A stretch of 64,000 nucleotides of DNA from a virus: positions 170,660-234,659 of IMG/VR virus record IMGVR_UViG_3300035181_001045. One strand, written 5' to 3'. The position numbers and the translations under genes are program-made. Of the stretch, positions 1 to 7,726 are shown piece after piece. The notes under the pieces were generated by a model. It saw only the letters and a program-made list of their open reading frames with translations, was not told the DNA's origin and ran no database searches. Positions within the stretch are counted from its first letter, which is position 1. Each line of letters opens with the position of its first letter.

Positions 1-2
1 AT

Positions 3-1886
3 CAAAAACAGAACGGTGGGGCGTTCATCACTCAGTTCCGGTGGAATGGTATCAATGCTCGGTGGGAGTTCCTCCGTGTCTTCACGGCTGGGACAGGGCA
101 GTGGTACTTCACGGGGGGTACGGCCGCCAATACATGGATCCATCTTCTCCTCGTGTACAACGAGTCCTCGTTGTCGAATGTCCCGACCCTGTATGTTGAT
201 GGCGTTGCACAAGTAACGACAAACGTAGCTTTTGGGACGACTCTCCCTGCAATCACGTCCACGGGCATTTATGTGCTCGGTAATCAACCGACGGGGTCGC
301 GAGCTTTCGATGGGCAGCTCGCCGAGTATGCCCATTGGAGCGGCACCTATACACAGGCGGTGATTTCGTATCTGTCGAAGAACACGTCCCCCTTCTTCGC
401 CCCTACAAAAGCAGTCAGTTACATCCCGATGATGCGGGACAACGTTGACTACTACAATGCAGCTCCGACGATCACTTCTGCGGTTGTCCAGCCCCACCCG
501 CCCATCGTCTACCCCTTCGTACCTTCCAAAATCTCCCCCATTCGGACGGTCTCTCTCTCTCAAACAGGGACGGGGGCAGGGAGCCTACAAGGGACTGTGA
601 TCCAGACAAAGCTGGTCTCAGGGTCCATTGTGGGGGCCGGGTCTGCACAGACTGTAGTCGGCTTGATTCATCGTCTCGCCTCAACTACGTTGGGTGCCGC
701 TATCCTTCAAGGGACAATGCTGCACACCATCTCGCTCGCGAGAACAATCTCGGGGGGTGCCTCTTTCTCTGGGGGTGTCCGAGATACGATGCCCCTCTCG
801 GGTAGCATCCTGGGGGCAGGGCTTCTTCAAGCGCCTCTTATCCGAGGTCTCTCTTTGGGAGGTTCCCCTCTTGGTGCCGGGGATGTGCAAGAGGCCCTCC
901 TGTTGACCCATTTGTTGCAGGGTCTCGCCTCTGGTCAGGGGTCGCCTCAAGGGGCTCTACGAGCGGCCGACTTTGCAGGGCTGGTCGCGGGCTCCAGTAG
1001 CTTGCAAGGAACCCTTCTCATTCTCGGCTCACTCGCTGGCGCAAGTGGGGGCTCAGGCCTGATTCAGGACACCCTCATTCGGACCCTGTCCTTCTCCGAG
1101 TCCGTGGGAGGCGTCGGGGCACCCCAGGAATCTATGCAGAGATTCTTGGGTGTCTCTGGGCATCCCTTCGGGGATGGGGTCTTCCATGGCGTTATCGTCA
1201 ACGTGCATTCCGTGTCCGGGACCTCCGATGGGGTGAGCGACTTCTCTGGTGCGTTGATTGACGTTGGCTTTATTGGGGTTGTGTTCGGAGTGGGGACGCT
1301 TCAGGGTTCTCTCAGCATCGTGATGAACCCGACGGCCCATGCTTTTGGGGGTGGCGATCTTCAAGGCAATGTCGCTCTCATTCGTTCGCTCATAGGGGAT
1401 GTTTTTGGGTATGGCGGGCTCCAGCTTTCCGAGCTGGAAGCCCTGGCAGGCATGGGGCTCTTGTCGGGCTACCTGGATCTCGTCCATGTCCCGAGGCCCG
1501 TTCGTTGCCACCAGAAGTACAGGGAGTTCCGACTTGGCCATGTCTTCGGCCGTGGCGACTTGAGCTTCTTGCTGCGCCTCGACGGAGCCCCCAGCTCGCT
1601 GTACCGAGTGACATACAGCTTGTTCCAGGTGCATCCCGGAGGCTCTCAACAGCTTGTGGGTTCCCCCGAACGCTACCCTGTCATGGCAACGGTCGGAGAG
1701 TACTACGCAACCTTCCGGTCTGATGATGTGGGCCAGCCTGGGGACTGGTTGATCCGATGGCGGTATCAACTAAGTCCTTCTACTCAACCTCTTGTTGAGG
1801 ACTACAGGTTCAGCATCCTCGATGCTGTTCTTGCGAAAGATCCAAACGATGGCACTCCCCGAAAAACACGACGCGGCTGGTTCTGA
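3..1886 (+). CDS. LamG-like virion protein, 5' truncated by the window edge
   Basis: The reading frame is open from the window edge, so the true start lies upstream. The first ~125 residues have the alternating hydrophobic strands and the W-x-H-L-L-L-V-Y and YVDG motifs of concanavalin/LamG folds, which bind carbohydrate or protein on virion surfaces. Next comes a ~300-residue Gly/Leu-rich stretch of imperfect repeats of about 27 residues (core G-x-G-x-LQG, then hydrophobic, then L-x-G). The last ~100 residues form an Ig-like domain (GRGDL, VGEYYA, GDWLIRW) that recurs at the N-terminus of the protein starting at 2300. A surface decoration or fibre-type protein is likely; binding function is inferred from the fold only. 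Confidence 0.6.
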   Translation, partial: QKQNGGAFITQFRWNGINARWEFLRVFTAGTGQWYFTGGTAANTWIHLLLVYNESSLSNVPTLYVDGVAQVTTNVAFGTTLPAITSTGIYVLGNQPTGSRAFDGQLAEYAHWSGTYTQAVISYLSKNTSPFFAPTKAVSYIPMMRDNVDYYNAAPTITSAVVQPHPPIVYPFVPSKISPIRTVSLSQTGTGAGSLQGTVIQTKLVSGSIVGAGSAQTVVGLIHRLASTTLGAAILQGTMLHTISLARTISGGASFSGGVRDTMPLSGSILGAGLLQAPLIRGLSLGGSPLGAGDVQEALLLTHLLQGLASGQGSPQGALRAADFAGLVAGSSSLQGTLLILGSLAGASGGSGLIQDTLIRTLSFSESVGGVGAPQESMQRFLGVSGHPFGDGVFHGVIVNVHSVSGTSDGVSDFSGALIDVGFIGVVFGVGTLQGSLSIVMNPTAHAFGGGDLQGNVALIRSLIGDVFGYGGLQLSELEALAGMGLLSGYLDLVHVPRPVRCHQKYREFRLGHVFGRGDLSFLLRLDGAPSSLYRVTYSLFQVHPGGSQQLVGSPERYPVMATVGEYYATFRSDDVGQPGDWLIRWRYQLSPSTQPLVEDYRFSILDAVLAKDPNDGTPRKTRRGWF

Positions 1887-2298
1887 CTTGACCTCTCGGG
1901 TGGCTCATCGCTACTCGGGGTCAAAGAAGGTCGCCCTCAACCAGGATTTCTGGTTGAACCCCGAGGATGTCGCCGAGGTCTGCCCGCCTTGTGGGCAGCG
2001 TATGGCTTCTCTGGGGATCCGCCGAATTCGCGCGTCGGTCATCTATGGGCAGGACATGCTCAAGCTCGCGGCCACAGCTCATCAAGCTGCGGAGTGGAAA
2101 GACCTTCCTGAAGGGTGGACTGATGACTCCCGGAAGAAGTTCTGGGAGAGCATTGGAGGGTCTGTTGCAAGGTGCGTCGCGAAGGTCCAAGGGCATGTGA
2201 CGGACCCCCAGGCGTTCGCAGAGGCCCTCAAGGATCGCATCGAAGGCAAGTCGGGGTGGTCTCAGCCAAGGGCGTCAGAGTCCACCTTGGAGGACTGA
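1849..2298 (+). CDS. small phage protein of unknown function
   Basis: 149 residues from an internal ATG whose sequence begins MALPEKHD. An ATG 57 bases upstream is possible but would overlap the preceding gene more. As chosen, the gene overlaps the end of the LamG gene by 38 bases. It is a soluble, mostly helical protein with one CPPC motif near residue 45 and several Trp/Lys-rich amphipathic segments. I do not recognise the family. Its position between two virion genes suggests head or neck assembly, but nothing in the sequence proves this. Confidence 0.55.
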   Translation: MALPEKHDAAGSDLTSRVAHRYSGSKKVALNQDFWLNPEDVAEVCPPCGQRMASLGIRRIRASVIYGQDMLKLAATAHQAAEWKDLPEGWTDDSRKKFWESIGGSVARCVAKVQGHVTDPQAFAEALKDRIEGKSGWSQPRASESTLED

Positions 2299-2299
2299 C

Positions 2300-3199
2300 A
2301 TGGGCACAGCATTCTTCCGAGGGCAACAGCTCGGGCGTAGCGACCTCAACATCTTCTTGGTCAACGCCTCGGGCACGCCCACCAACGCTGCCGAGATCAC
2401 GTACGCTCTCCTCGACTTCACGACGGGAGGGGAGGTCGTTGTGGGGCCTCCTCGAAGGAACCCTGCGAACCCCTCGGTTGGGGAGTACTACGCCAGCATC
2501 GTGATCCCCCTCGATGCCAACGTCGGCAACTACCGGATCCGTTGGACGATTCGGGAGCTGGTCGGGGCTCCCATTCAGCAGGTCGTCCAGGAGTTCGAGG
2601 TGGTGGACAAGACGACCGTGGGGGAGTGGGGCCCGGCGACGTACACCCTCATCGAGAGGGACCTCATGCGCCGGCTGCGCATGCTCCTTCGGGACAACAA
2701 CCCGGACCGGAACTACCACTTCAGGCCGCCTTCACGGGAGACCACCGTGAAGCAGTACAACAGGGTCTTCGGGTACATCTGGGAGGACGAAGAGCTGCAA
2801 GAGTTCATCGAGCGATCGATGGACATGGTCATCGCCTCACCTCCGAGGACACCGTTCGCGAACATCGACCAGATGTGCCGGGCTCGCCCCGAGTGGCGGA
2901 CGCTGCTCCTCACGGGAGGGATGATCCACGCCCTCCAGGCGGTCCGCATCAACTGGATTGCCGACGAGTTCGATTACTCGATTGGCGGTGTATCCCTGAA
3001 CCTCGACAAGGCCAGCAAGTATGAGGGGGCTCTCCAGTCCTCAACCGAGCAGTTCGACAAGCAGCTCGAAAAGGCCAAGGCCACGGTCAACTACGTTCGC
3101 GGTCTCCAGCAACCCAAGTTCGGGGTTGGTATCCGGTCGGCCTTCGGCCCCTATACCGGAGCTGGAGTCCTGACCCCCAGAAAGTTCACGGGATTCTGA
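2300..3199 (+). CDS. virion protein with N-terminal Ig-like domain
   Basis: 299 residues. Residues ~5-105 form an Ig-like domain (GRSDLNIFL, VGEYYAS, GNYRIRW) closely matching the C-terminus of the gene ending at 1886. The remaining ~190 residues are mainly helical, with YTLIERDLMRRLRMLLRDNNPDRNYHFRP near the junction, a pattern seen in adaptor or connector proteins that join an accessory domain to a helical assembly core. The start follows the upstream stop by one base. Role is inferred as head-neck structural protein; the exact position in the particle is unknown. Confidence 0.55.
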   Translation: MGTAFFRGQQLGRSDLNIFLVNASGTPTNAAEITYALLDFTTGGEVVVGPPRRNPANPSVGEYYASIVIPLDANVGNYRIRWTIRELVGAPIQQVVQEFEVVDKTTVGEWGPATYTLIERDLMRRLRMLLRDNNPDRNYHFRPPSRETTVKQYNRVFGYIWEDEELQEFIERSMDMVIASPPRTPFANIDQMCRARPEWRTLLLTGGMIHALQAVRINWIADEFDYSIGGVSLNLDKASKYEGALQSSTEQFDKQLEKAKATVNYVRGLQQPKFGVGIRSAFGPYTGAGVLTPRKFTGF

Positions 3200-3215
3200 T
3201 CCCAGGAGAAATCAC

Positions 3216-4124
3216 ATGGCATTCGATCTAAATCACATCTTCACGTACCACCGCCCCACCGAAGACCAGCTCCCGAAGTACGAGATGATCCGGGATGCCG
3301 CGAAGACGTTCGCCTCGGTCGTTCTCGCGTGTACTCCCGCGGGGGAGGACCAATCGGTGGCAATTCGGCACATCCGGGATGCGGTGATGACCGCAAACGC
3401 GGCCGTCGCTCTCAAGGGCCTTCTGACCAAGGGGGAGACGCTTCTGGAGGCTCTGGCCAGCAAGGTCTATGCACATATCGAGCGGAATGATGTCCGTGTT
3501 GTTCGGATCTACCTCAACATGGAAGAATACATGACTCTGCGGAGCGAATGCTCCGCGTCTTTTGACGCGCAACACAACGGAGAACTTCTTCGGGCTGGCA
3601 TCATGGGGAGCTTGTGGAACGCTCAGGTCTTCCTCTCCAAGGAAGTTCCTCCGGGCTTTGCCTGTGGGTTTGCAGACGACGTAGACTTCCCCACCCTTGT
3701 GATCACTCCGGAGCTGATCCGGACGAAGCTCGTGAACCTCTGCGACCATGGGGGGGTTGTTTCGGTGGGCCCCCATCCGGATGCTGTGGCCCGAAAAGCG
3801 GCTGTGCTGAAGGCCTACGCGGAGAGGGTCTTCGCCCCCCATGGGTCTGAGGACAAGAAGGTCGAGCACATCTACATGAACGCATACGAGTATGCGGACC
3901 TCCGCAAGTACGGACGCGATGTCCTGGACATCGAGAGCCAAGCCGTCATCCTCCGCAAGGGGATCATGGGGGTCTTCCACGGCGCTCAGATCCACGTCTC
4001 GCGGGAGGTTCCTCGCGGACAGGTGGCCGTCTTCGCGACGGGGGACGTGATCCCCAATCAGGTCTCGGAGATGAAGTTCTTCACGCTGATGTACCCCGAG
4101 GAGCAGGGGTCGGCGGCGGTGTAG
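3216..4124 (+). CDS. Acb2/Tad1-like helical hairpin fused to two capsid-like repeats
   Basis: 302 residues. Residues ~12-66 (TEDQLPKYEMIRDAAKTFA ... AVMTANAAVAL) match the pattern of the short helical hairpin family that includes the phage anti-CBASS protein Acb2: Y-x-x-I-R-x-A-A-K-x-F-A, a Pro-containing turn, then A-V-M-x-A-N-A-A-x-A. Acb2 proteins sequester cyclic oligonucleotide signals. The rest holds two copies of a ~75-residue module (YLNMEEY ... RAGIMGSLWNAQVFLSKEVP and YMNAYEY ... RKGIMGVFHGAQIHVSREVP) resembling the terminal part of HK97-type capsid proteins. RBS AGGAGA precedes the ATG. A virion-associated protein with an added hairpin is likely; nucleotide binding is untested. Confidence 0.55.
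   Translation: MAFDLNHIFTYHRPTEDQLPKYEMIRDAAKTFASVVLACTPAGEDQSVAIRHIRDAVMTANAAVALKGLLTKGETLLEALASKVYAHIERNDVRVVRIYLNMEEYMTLRSECSASFDAQHNGELLRAGIMGSLWNAQVFLSKEVPPGFACGFADDVDFPTLVITPELIRTKLVNLCDHGGVVSVGPHPDAVARKAAVLKAYAERVFAPHGSEDKKVEHIYMNAYEYADLRKYGRDVLDIESQAVILRKGIMGVFHGAQIHVSREVPRGQVAVFATGDVIPNQVSEMKFFTLMYPEEQGSAAV
4118..4123 (+). promoter_or_regulatory. GGTGTA promoter-like motif
   Basis: GGTGTA lies ten bases before the ATG at 4134. The TA also starts the TAG stop of the preceding gene, so this single copy could be coincidental; the same spacing recurs at six other genes. Confidence 0.35.
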
Positions 4125-4133
4125 GGACGGAGC

Positions 4134-4511
4134 ATGCCCGCCTTCGTTCACCCTTGTATTTGCGGTTTTCTAGGGCGGGGCCTGAATCCGATGAAGCGAC
4201 ATCGAGCCCGATGTCGCTTGTGGAAGGACCGGCCGGACCCGCGAGGGTTGTCGATCCAGCGTCGGAAGGCAGCGCTTCTTCAGAGCGACAATCACAGATG
4301 CACCGAGTGCAATCACCGGGTTGATTGCCACCTCTCGACATGCTCCCAGTCGTTGTCCGAGAAAGCACGCAAGGATGCGCTTCTCCGCAACGGGATCAAC
4401 CCGGCACAGTTCGAGGTGTTTCTTCGTCTCCTGGCGAAGAAGTACGTGGACGGGGATCAGTTCAGCGACAGGGGAGCGGCCGGCGGCTTGAGCACCGCGC
4501 TGTCGAAGTAG
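4134..4511 (+). CDS. small zinc-finger-like protein
   Basis: 125 residues. The N-terminus CICGFLGRG-x-MKRHRARC looks like a C-x-C ... H-x-x-x-C metal site. A second cluster, C-x-x-C-x4-DCHLSTC, lies near residues 54-68. Basic residues (RRK, KRHR) surround both, fitting nucleic-acid binding. No catalytic motif is visible. The 3' end overlaps a convergent minus-strand gene by 55 bases. Family not recognised. Confidence 0.5.
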   Translation: MPAFVHPCICGFLGRGLNPMKRHRARCRLWKDRPDPRGLSIQRRKAALLQSDNHRCTECNHRVDCHLSTCSQSLSEKARKDALLRNGINPAQFEVFLRLLAKKYVDGDQFSDRGAAGGLSTALSK

Positions 4512-4714
4512 CAGGTCTTGTCCTTCGCGTCCGTGGCCATGAAGATCATGCGGAGGCCGGAGGCTTCGGGGACGTTCACGACGTGCGGCGTCCACCCGGT
4601 CTGCTTGCAGATGTGGAAAAGGGCGTGAAGGGCCCCATCCGTTGCGAGGTTGATGGCCATCTCCACGTCCATCGGCATGGACAGGGGGACTTCGGTACTT
4701 TGGTTCATAGACAT
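4457..4714 (-). CDS. small minus-strand protein of unknown function
   Basis: 85 residues on the strand opposite to all its neighbours, filling what would otherwise be a 240-base gap. The sequence has natural composition with a compact alpha/beta pattern (MAINLATDGALHALFHICK, then VVNVPEASGLRMIFMATD). The start lies just downstream of CGTGTATG, slightly like the GGTGTA element found before other isolated genes. Function unknown. Confidence 0.5.
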   Translation of the reverse strand: MSMNQSTEVPLSMPMDVEMAINLATDGALHALFHICKQTGWTPHVVNVPEASGLRMIFMATDAKDKTCYFDSAVLKPPAAPLSLN

Positions 4715-4755
4715 ACACGTCGTACAAGCTTCGAGCCCCGACGATCAACAACGAG

Positions 4756-5046
4756 ATGAAAATGAGTAACGAATCCGAGAAGAAGCTCACCGTGAACGAC
4801 CCGGTCGATGCGACCACCATGAAGCACCTCGCGGAAGTGGACGAGACCCGGAAGATGCTCGCGGCCCAGCTCCTCGACTTGGAGGAAGAGAAGATCCGCC
4901 TTCTTGTGGCAGCGCGGCCTCTTCGAGATGAGCGGGACAAGGTCTTCCAGAAGATCCTCATGGATCGTGGGCTACCGCCGGACTTCCCTGTGGATATTGA
5001 CGAGACGGGGAAGCTATTCCCCTTGAAGCCGATCCCGAAAGGGTAA
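4756..5046 (+). CDS. small coiled-coil protein
   Basis: 96 residues; residues ~25-75 are a charged heptad-like helix (VDETRKMLAAQLLDLEEEK ... LRDERDKVFQKIL) ending in a Pro-rich tail. An ATG two codons later is an alternative start. The gene lies between two structural genes and may be a scaffold or chaperone-like factor, but this rests on the predicted coiled coil alone. Confidence 0.55.
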   Translation: MKMSNESEKKLTVNDPVDATTMKHLAEVDETRKMLAAQLLDLEEEKIRLLVAARPLRDERDKVFQKILMDRGLPPDFPVDIDETGKLFPLKPIPKG

Positions 5047-5076
5047 TCTTTTTGTCTCTGGGCCTCTGTAAGGCAC

Positions 5077-6417
5077 ATGCCGTACGCAACTCAACGAGAC
5101 CGACCGATCACCAACCTGGAGATTTCCAGGGCTCCGTGGCCGGCTCCGCCGTTGAATCTCTTCCTCACCAGTGGGTACGAAGCGTGGATCTTCGACCTGG
5201 TATGGGACGACCCTTCCCAGCTCAGCCGTAACGGAGACTTCATCCTTTTGGGGGTGAACGTCTACCGTAGCTTCGACAGTGAATTCGGGCCCTTTCAACG
5301 GCTGACGAATCTCCCTGTGGGGTCGACCTATTGGCGTGATCGCACAGATATCGAGCTGATTGTCGAGGAAGACGTCTCGGCGAATTTCGTCTTGAAGGGT
5401 CAGGCCAGCGTGAGCCACGACCTCCGCCGGTACGTCTTCAAGACGCTCCACTACCCCATCGTGAAGTCCGGCTCGCAGGGGACGAACGCGGACAGCCCCG
5501 AGGATGTCTACGTCTACGTGGATGGGGTTCAGGCGGTCGTGAAAGCCGTCCGAGGCTTCGTGGGTGAAGTCGAGATCGACGGCTCCGTACAGGCCGACGT
5601 GGCGACCCAGAAGGCTGTCCTTCCTGTGTACCCGAAGGAGGACAGCCAGGTCCTCTGTTCCTATCGGCGGGTGAGGTCCCTGCTTCGTACCGACCTCTCT
5701 CAGCGGGTGTTCTACCGAGTCACGACGGTGGGTATCTTGGCGAGCGATTCGACAGGGAAAGTCGTCGAGACACCCCTGGAGAACGCGATCTCGACGTCGA
5801 GCTTCGAGATCGAGAAGCTCGACTACATCTGGCGTGAAGCTGTCCACCGGAACCGTTGGATTCTGGAGCAGGGTGGGGAGCGGGTGAAGGTCTTCCTCCG
5901 AAAGAACGTGGGGCTCCCTTGCCCCTGCATCGAGGATGACTTCCACAACCAGCCCATCAACGACTGCATCATCTGCTTCGGGACGGGGATCGTCGATGGC
6001 TATGAGGGGCCCTACGACATCATCATCGCCCCCGACGATGCGGAACGGAAGATATCCCAGAAGGACATTGGTCGTACGATTGAGCACACCTACGAAGCCT
6101 GGACGGGGCCTTCACCCTTGCTCGCTCACCGTGACTTCTTGGTCAAGGTCAACGGAGAACGGTACAGCATCGGGGCCGTTCGAATGCCGACGAACCGAGG
6201 CATGATCCTCCAGCAACACTTCAACATCGGGCACTTCGACGAGAAGGACATCCGGTACAAGGTGCCCATGGACGGCCCCCGGAGATACCCCGCCGCTGGC
6301 TTCATTCCTTCGGGACCCGAGGACGAAGCGGAAGCTATCCCCACCGACCATCCTGATGTCCCGGCGGAGGTACAGCTTCGAGGTCGTTCTTTGGCGTGGG
6401 AGAACACGGAATACTGA
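5077..6417 (+). CDS. neck/connector-type virion protein with zinc-knuckle motif
   Basis: 446 residues. The first ~240 residues look like beta-sandwich domains of the fibronectin type III kind (YEAWIFDLVWDD, VNVYRSF, RVFYRVTTVG). Near residues 280-303 a Cys cluster, C-x-C-x10-12-C-x-x-C-x-GTG, resembles the zinc knuckle of DnaJ. The C-terminal part holds a small beta domain (VKVNGERYSIGAVR) typical of head-closure or stopper proteins, ending in a long acidic, Pro-rich tail. Its stop overlaps the next start (TGATG), so the two products are translationally coupled. Neck function is inferred from position and domains. Confidence 0.5.
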   Translation: MPYATQRDRPITNLEISRAPWPAPPLNLFLTSGYEAWIFDLVWDDPSQLSRNGDFILLGVNVYRSFDSEFGPFQRLTNLPVGSTYWRDRTDIELIVEEDVSANFVLKGQASVSHDLRRYVFKTLHYPIVKSGSQGTNADSPEDVYVYVDGVQAVVKAVRGFVGEVEIDGSVQADVATQKAVLPVYPKEDSQVLCSYRRVRSLLRTDLSQRVFYRVTTVGILASDSTGKVVETPLENAISTSSFEIEKLDYIWREAVHRNRWILEQGGERVKVFLRKNVGLPCPCIEDDFHNQPINDCIICFGTGIVDGYEGPYDIIIAPDDAERKISQKDIGRTIEHTYEAWTGPSPLLAHRDFLVKVNGERYSIGAVRMPTNRGMILQQHFNIGHFDEKDIRYKVPMDGPRRYPAAGFIPSGPEDEAEAIPTDHPDVPAEVQLRGRSLAWENTEY

Positions 6418-6920
6418 TGAGTACCGACTTCTTCCGTGTCTCGCGGGTCAATCTCAAGCCTATGCTGGGGGATCCTTTCAAGGGAATTGACCCCCATCGA
6501 GCTTTGAATCTGCTACAGAGGACGCTCCTGAAGCAGATTCGAGAGAAGCTGATGCAGACGGCTTTCTCCCTTCGGGCTCGGAAGTCTCTTTCAAAAGCAC
6601 TGTCTCTCAAGGTGGGGGATAGCAGCCTCACGGTGATCGCAAATCACCCGGCTTGGGGACCTCTCGTCAAGGGGCAGAAGAAGGGGCCGATGACTTGGCT
6701 ACAGAAGGCCAAGGGCCCTATCCCGATTGTCACGGAAACTGGGGAAGTCATTTTCCGGTCGGCCAACGCCAAAACGATGAAGAACGGGGCCTGGGTTCAT
6801 CCCGGAAGGGGCCCCACCAACTTCATCGAGAAGGCGAAGAAAGAGGCCCGAGAAGCTGTTCGTACAAGGCTTCTTCGGGATCTCACCAAACAAATTCAAG
6901 CAACATGGTCGAGGAAATAA
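6417..6920 (+). CDS. HK97 gp10-like head-tail joining protein
   Basis: 167 residues from the ATG overlapping the preceding TGA; an upstream in-frame ATG at 6396 is less likely. The layout fits the gp10/tail-completion family: a helical N-terminus (HRALNLLQRTLLKQIREKL), a beta core with NHPAWGPLVKGQKKGPMTWL, and the C-terminal motif WVHPGRGPTNFIEKAKKEAREAV, where the conserved R/G-P-x-x-F-I-x-x-A segment marks the family. Such proteins complete the head-tail interface. The stop overlaps the next ATG. Confidence 0.6.
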   Translation: MSTDFFRVSRVNLKPMLGDPFKGIDPHRALNLLQRTLLKQIREKLMQTAFSLRARKSLSKALSLKVGDSSLTVIANHPAWGPLVKGQKKGPMTWLQKAKGPIPIVTETGEVIFRSANAKTMKNGAWVHPGRGPTNFIEKAKKEAREAVRTRLLRDLTKQIQATWSRK

Positions 6921-7690
6921 TGTCAGGTAACGTCGTTGTTTTTGGGATCTCTCCGGACACGGTCATGCTGGAGGACATTCAGATGGATGTCCCCCATTCG
7001 ACTTCCGTCACGATCCCGGAGGATCTGGCCCTCAAGTCGAAGGACCTGTGGCGGGCGCTCTCGCAGCGGAAGATCTTCCGTCTGACGAGTGACCTCAACC
7101 CCCACAAGGTGTTCACGGCTTCCCCCGCGCCTCTCCTCGTGAGCCCTCCGCCTTCGGATGACCAGGAGCGAGTCACGTCTCTGGCTCATGGGTACAAGCA
7201 GCTTCAGGATGAAGTCGAGCGGCTCTTGCCGTTTGAATCCGCCAACGTCCAGCTCGCGCGTGAGCTGGACGAGTCCGAGCTGGGGAAGAAGTACGCTCTC
7301 GAAGACGGTGTGATCCTTCGAGAAGCAAAGGCCACGGTGGAAGCGGAGCTGTCGACCGTGACGGCTGCCAACGTCCAGCTCACGAACGACATCGCTCGTC
7401 TCCAGGGCCAGCTCGACCTCTATGAGGCACAGATCGGAGGACGCGAGAAGCTCGATGAGATCCTCAAGCTTCTCAAGGAGCGGCCTGTCGTGATCATGCA
7501 GAACACGGGTGGGCTCGGGATCCTGAAGGCTGTGACGGATGTTGTGGGTGGTGACGCCCCGGCATTCATCCCCTCGACGATCGCCTCGAAGGACATGGAT
7601 GCCCATGTCGAGGTTCAGTCGGAGACTTCGGAAGGGTCTTCGGTCTCGGGCGCCTCGGCCGCTCTCAAGAAGAAGCGTCAGGGGAACTGA
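6920..7690 (+). CDS. structural-operon protein with long coiled coil
   Basis: 256 residues starting at the ATG that overlaps the preceding TAA. The first ~75 residues form a small beta domain containing PHSTSVTIPEDLALKSKDLW. Residues ~95-185 are a predicted coiled coil rich in Leu, Glu and Lys, with the repeated phrase ANVQL at two places. The tail is Ser-rich and ends in KKKRQGN. No enzyme motif is seen; family not recognised. Confidence 0.55.
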   Translation: MSGNVVVFGISPDTVMLEDIQMDVPHSTSVTIPEDLALKSKDLWRALSQRKIFRLTSDLNPHKVFTASPAPLLVSPPPSDDQERVTSLAHGYKQLQDEVERLLPFESANVQLARELDESELGKKYALEDGVILREAKATVEAELSTVTAANVQLTNDIARLQGQLDLYEAQIGGREKLDEILKLLKERPVVIMQNTGGLGILKAVTDVVGGDAPAFIPSTIASKDMDAHVEVQSETSEGSSVSGASAALKKKRQGN

Positions 7691-7726
7691 TAACCTTCTT
7701 TCGAAGCATCACAGTGAGGAGTTAGC

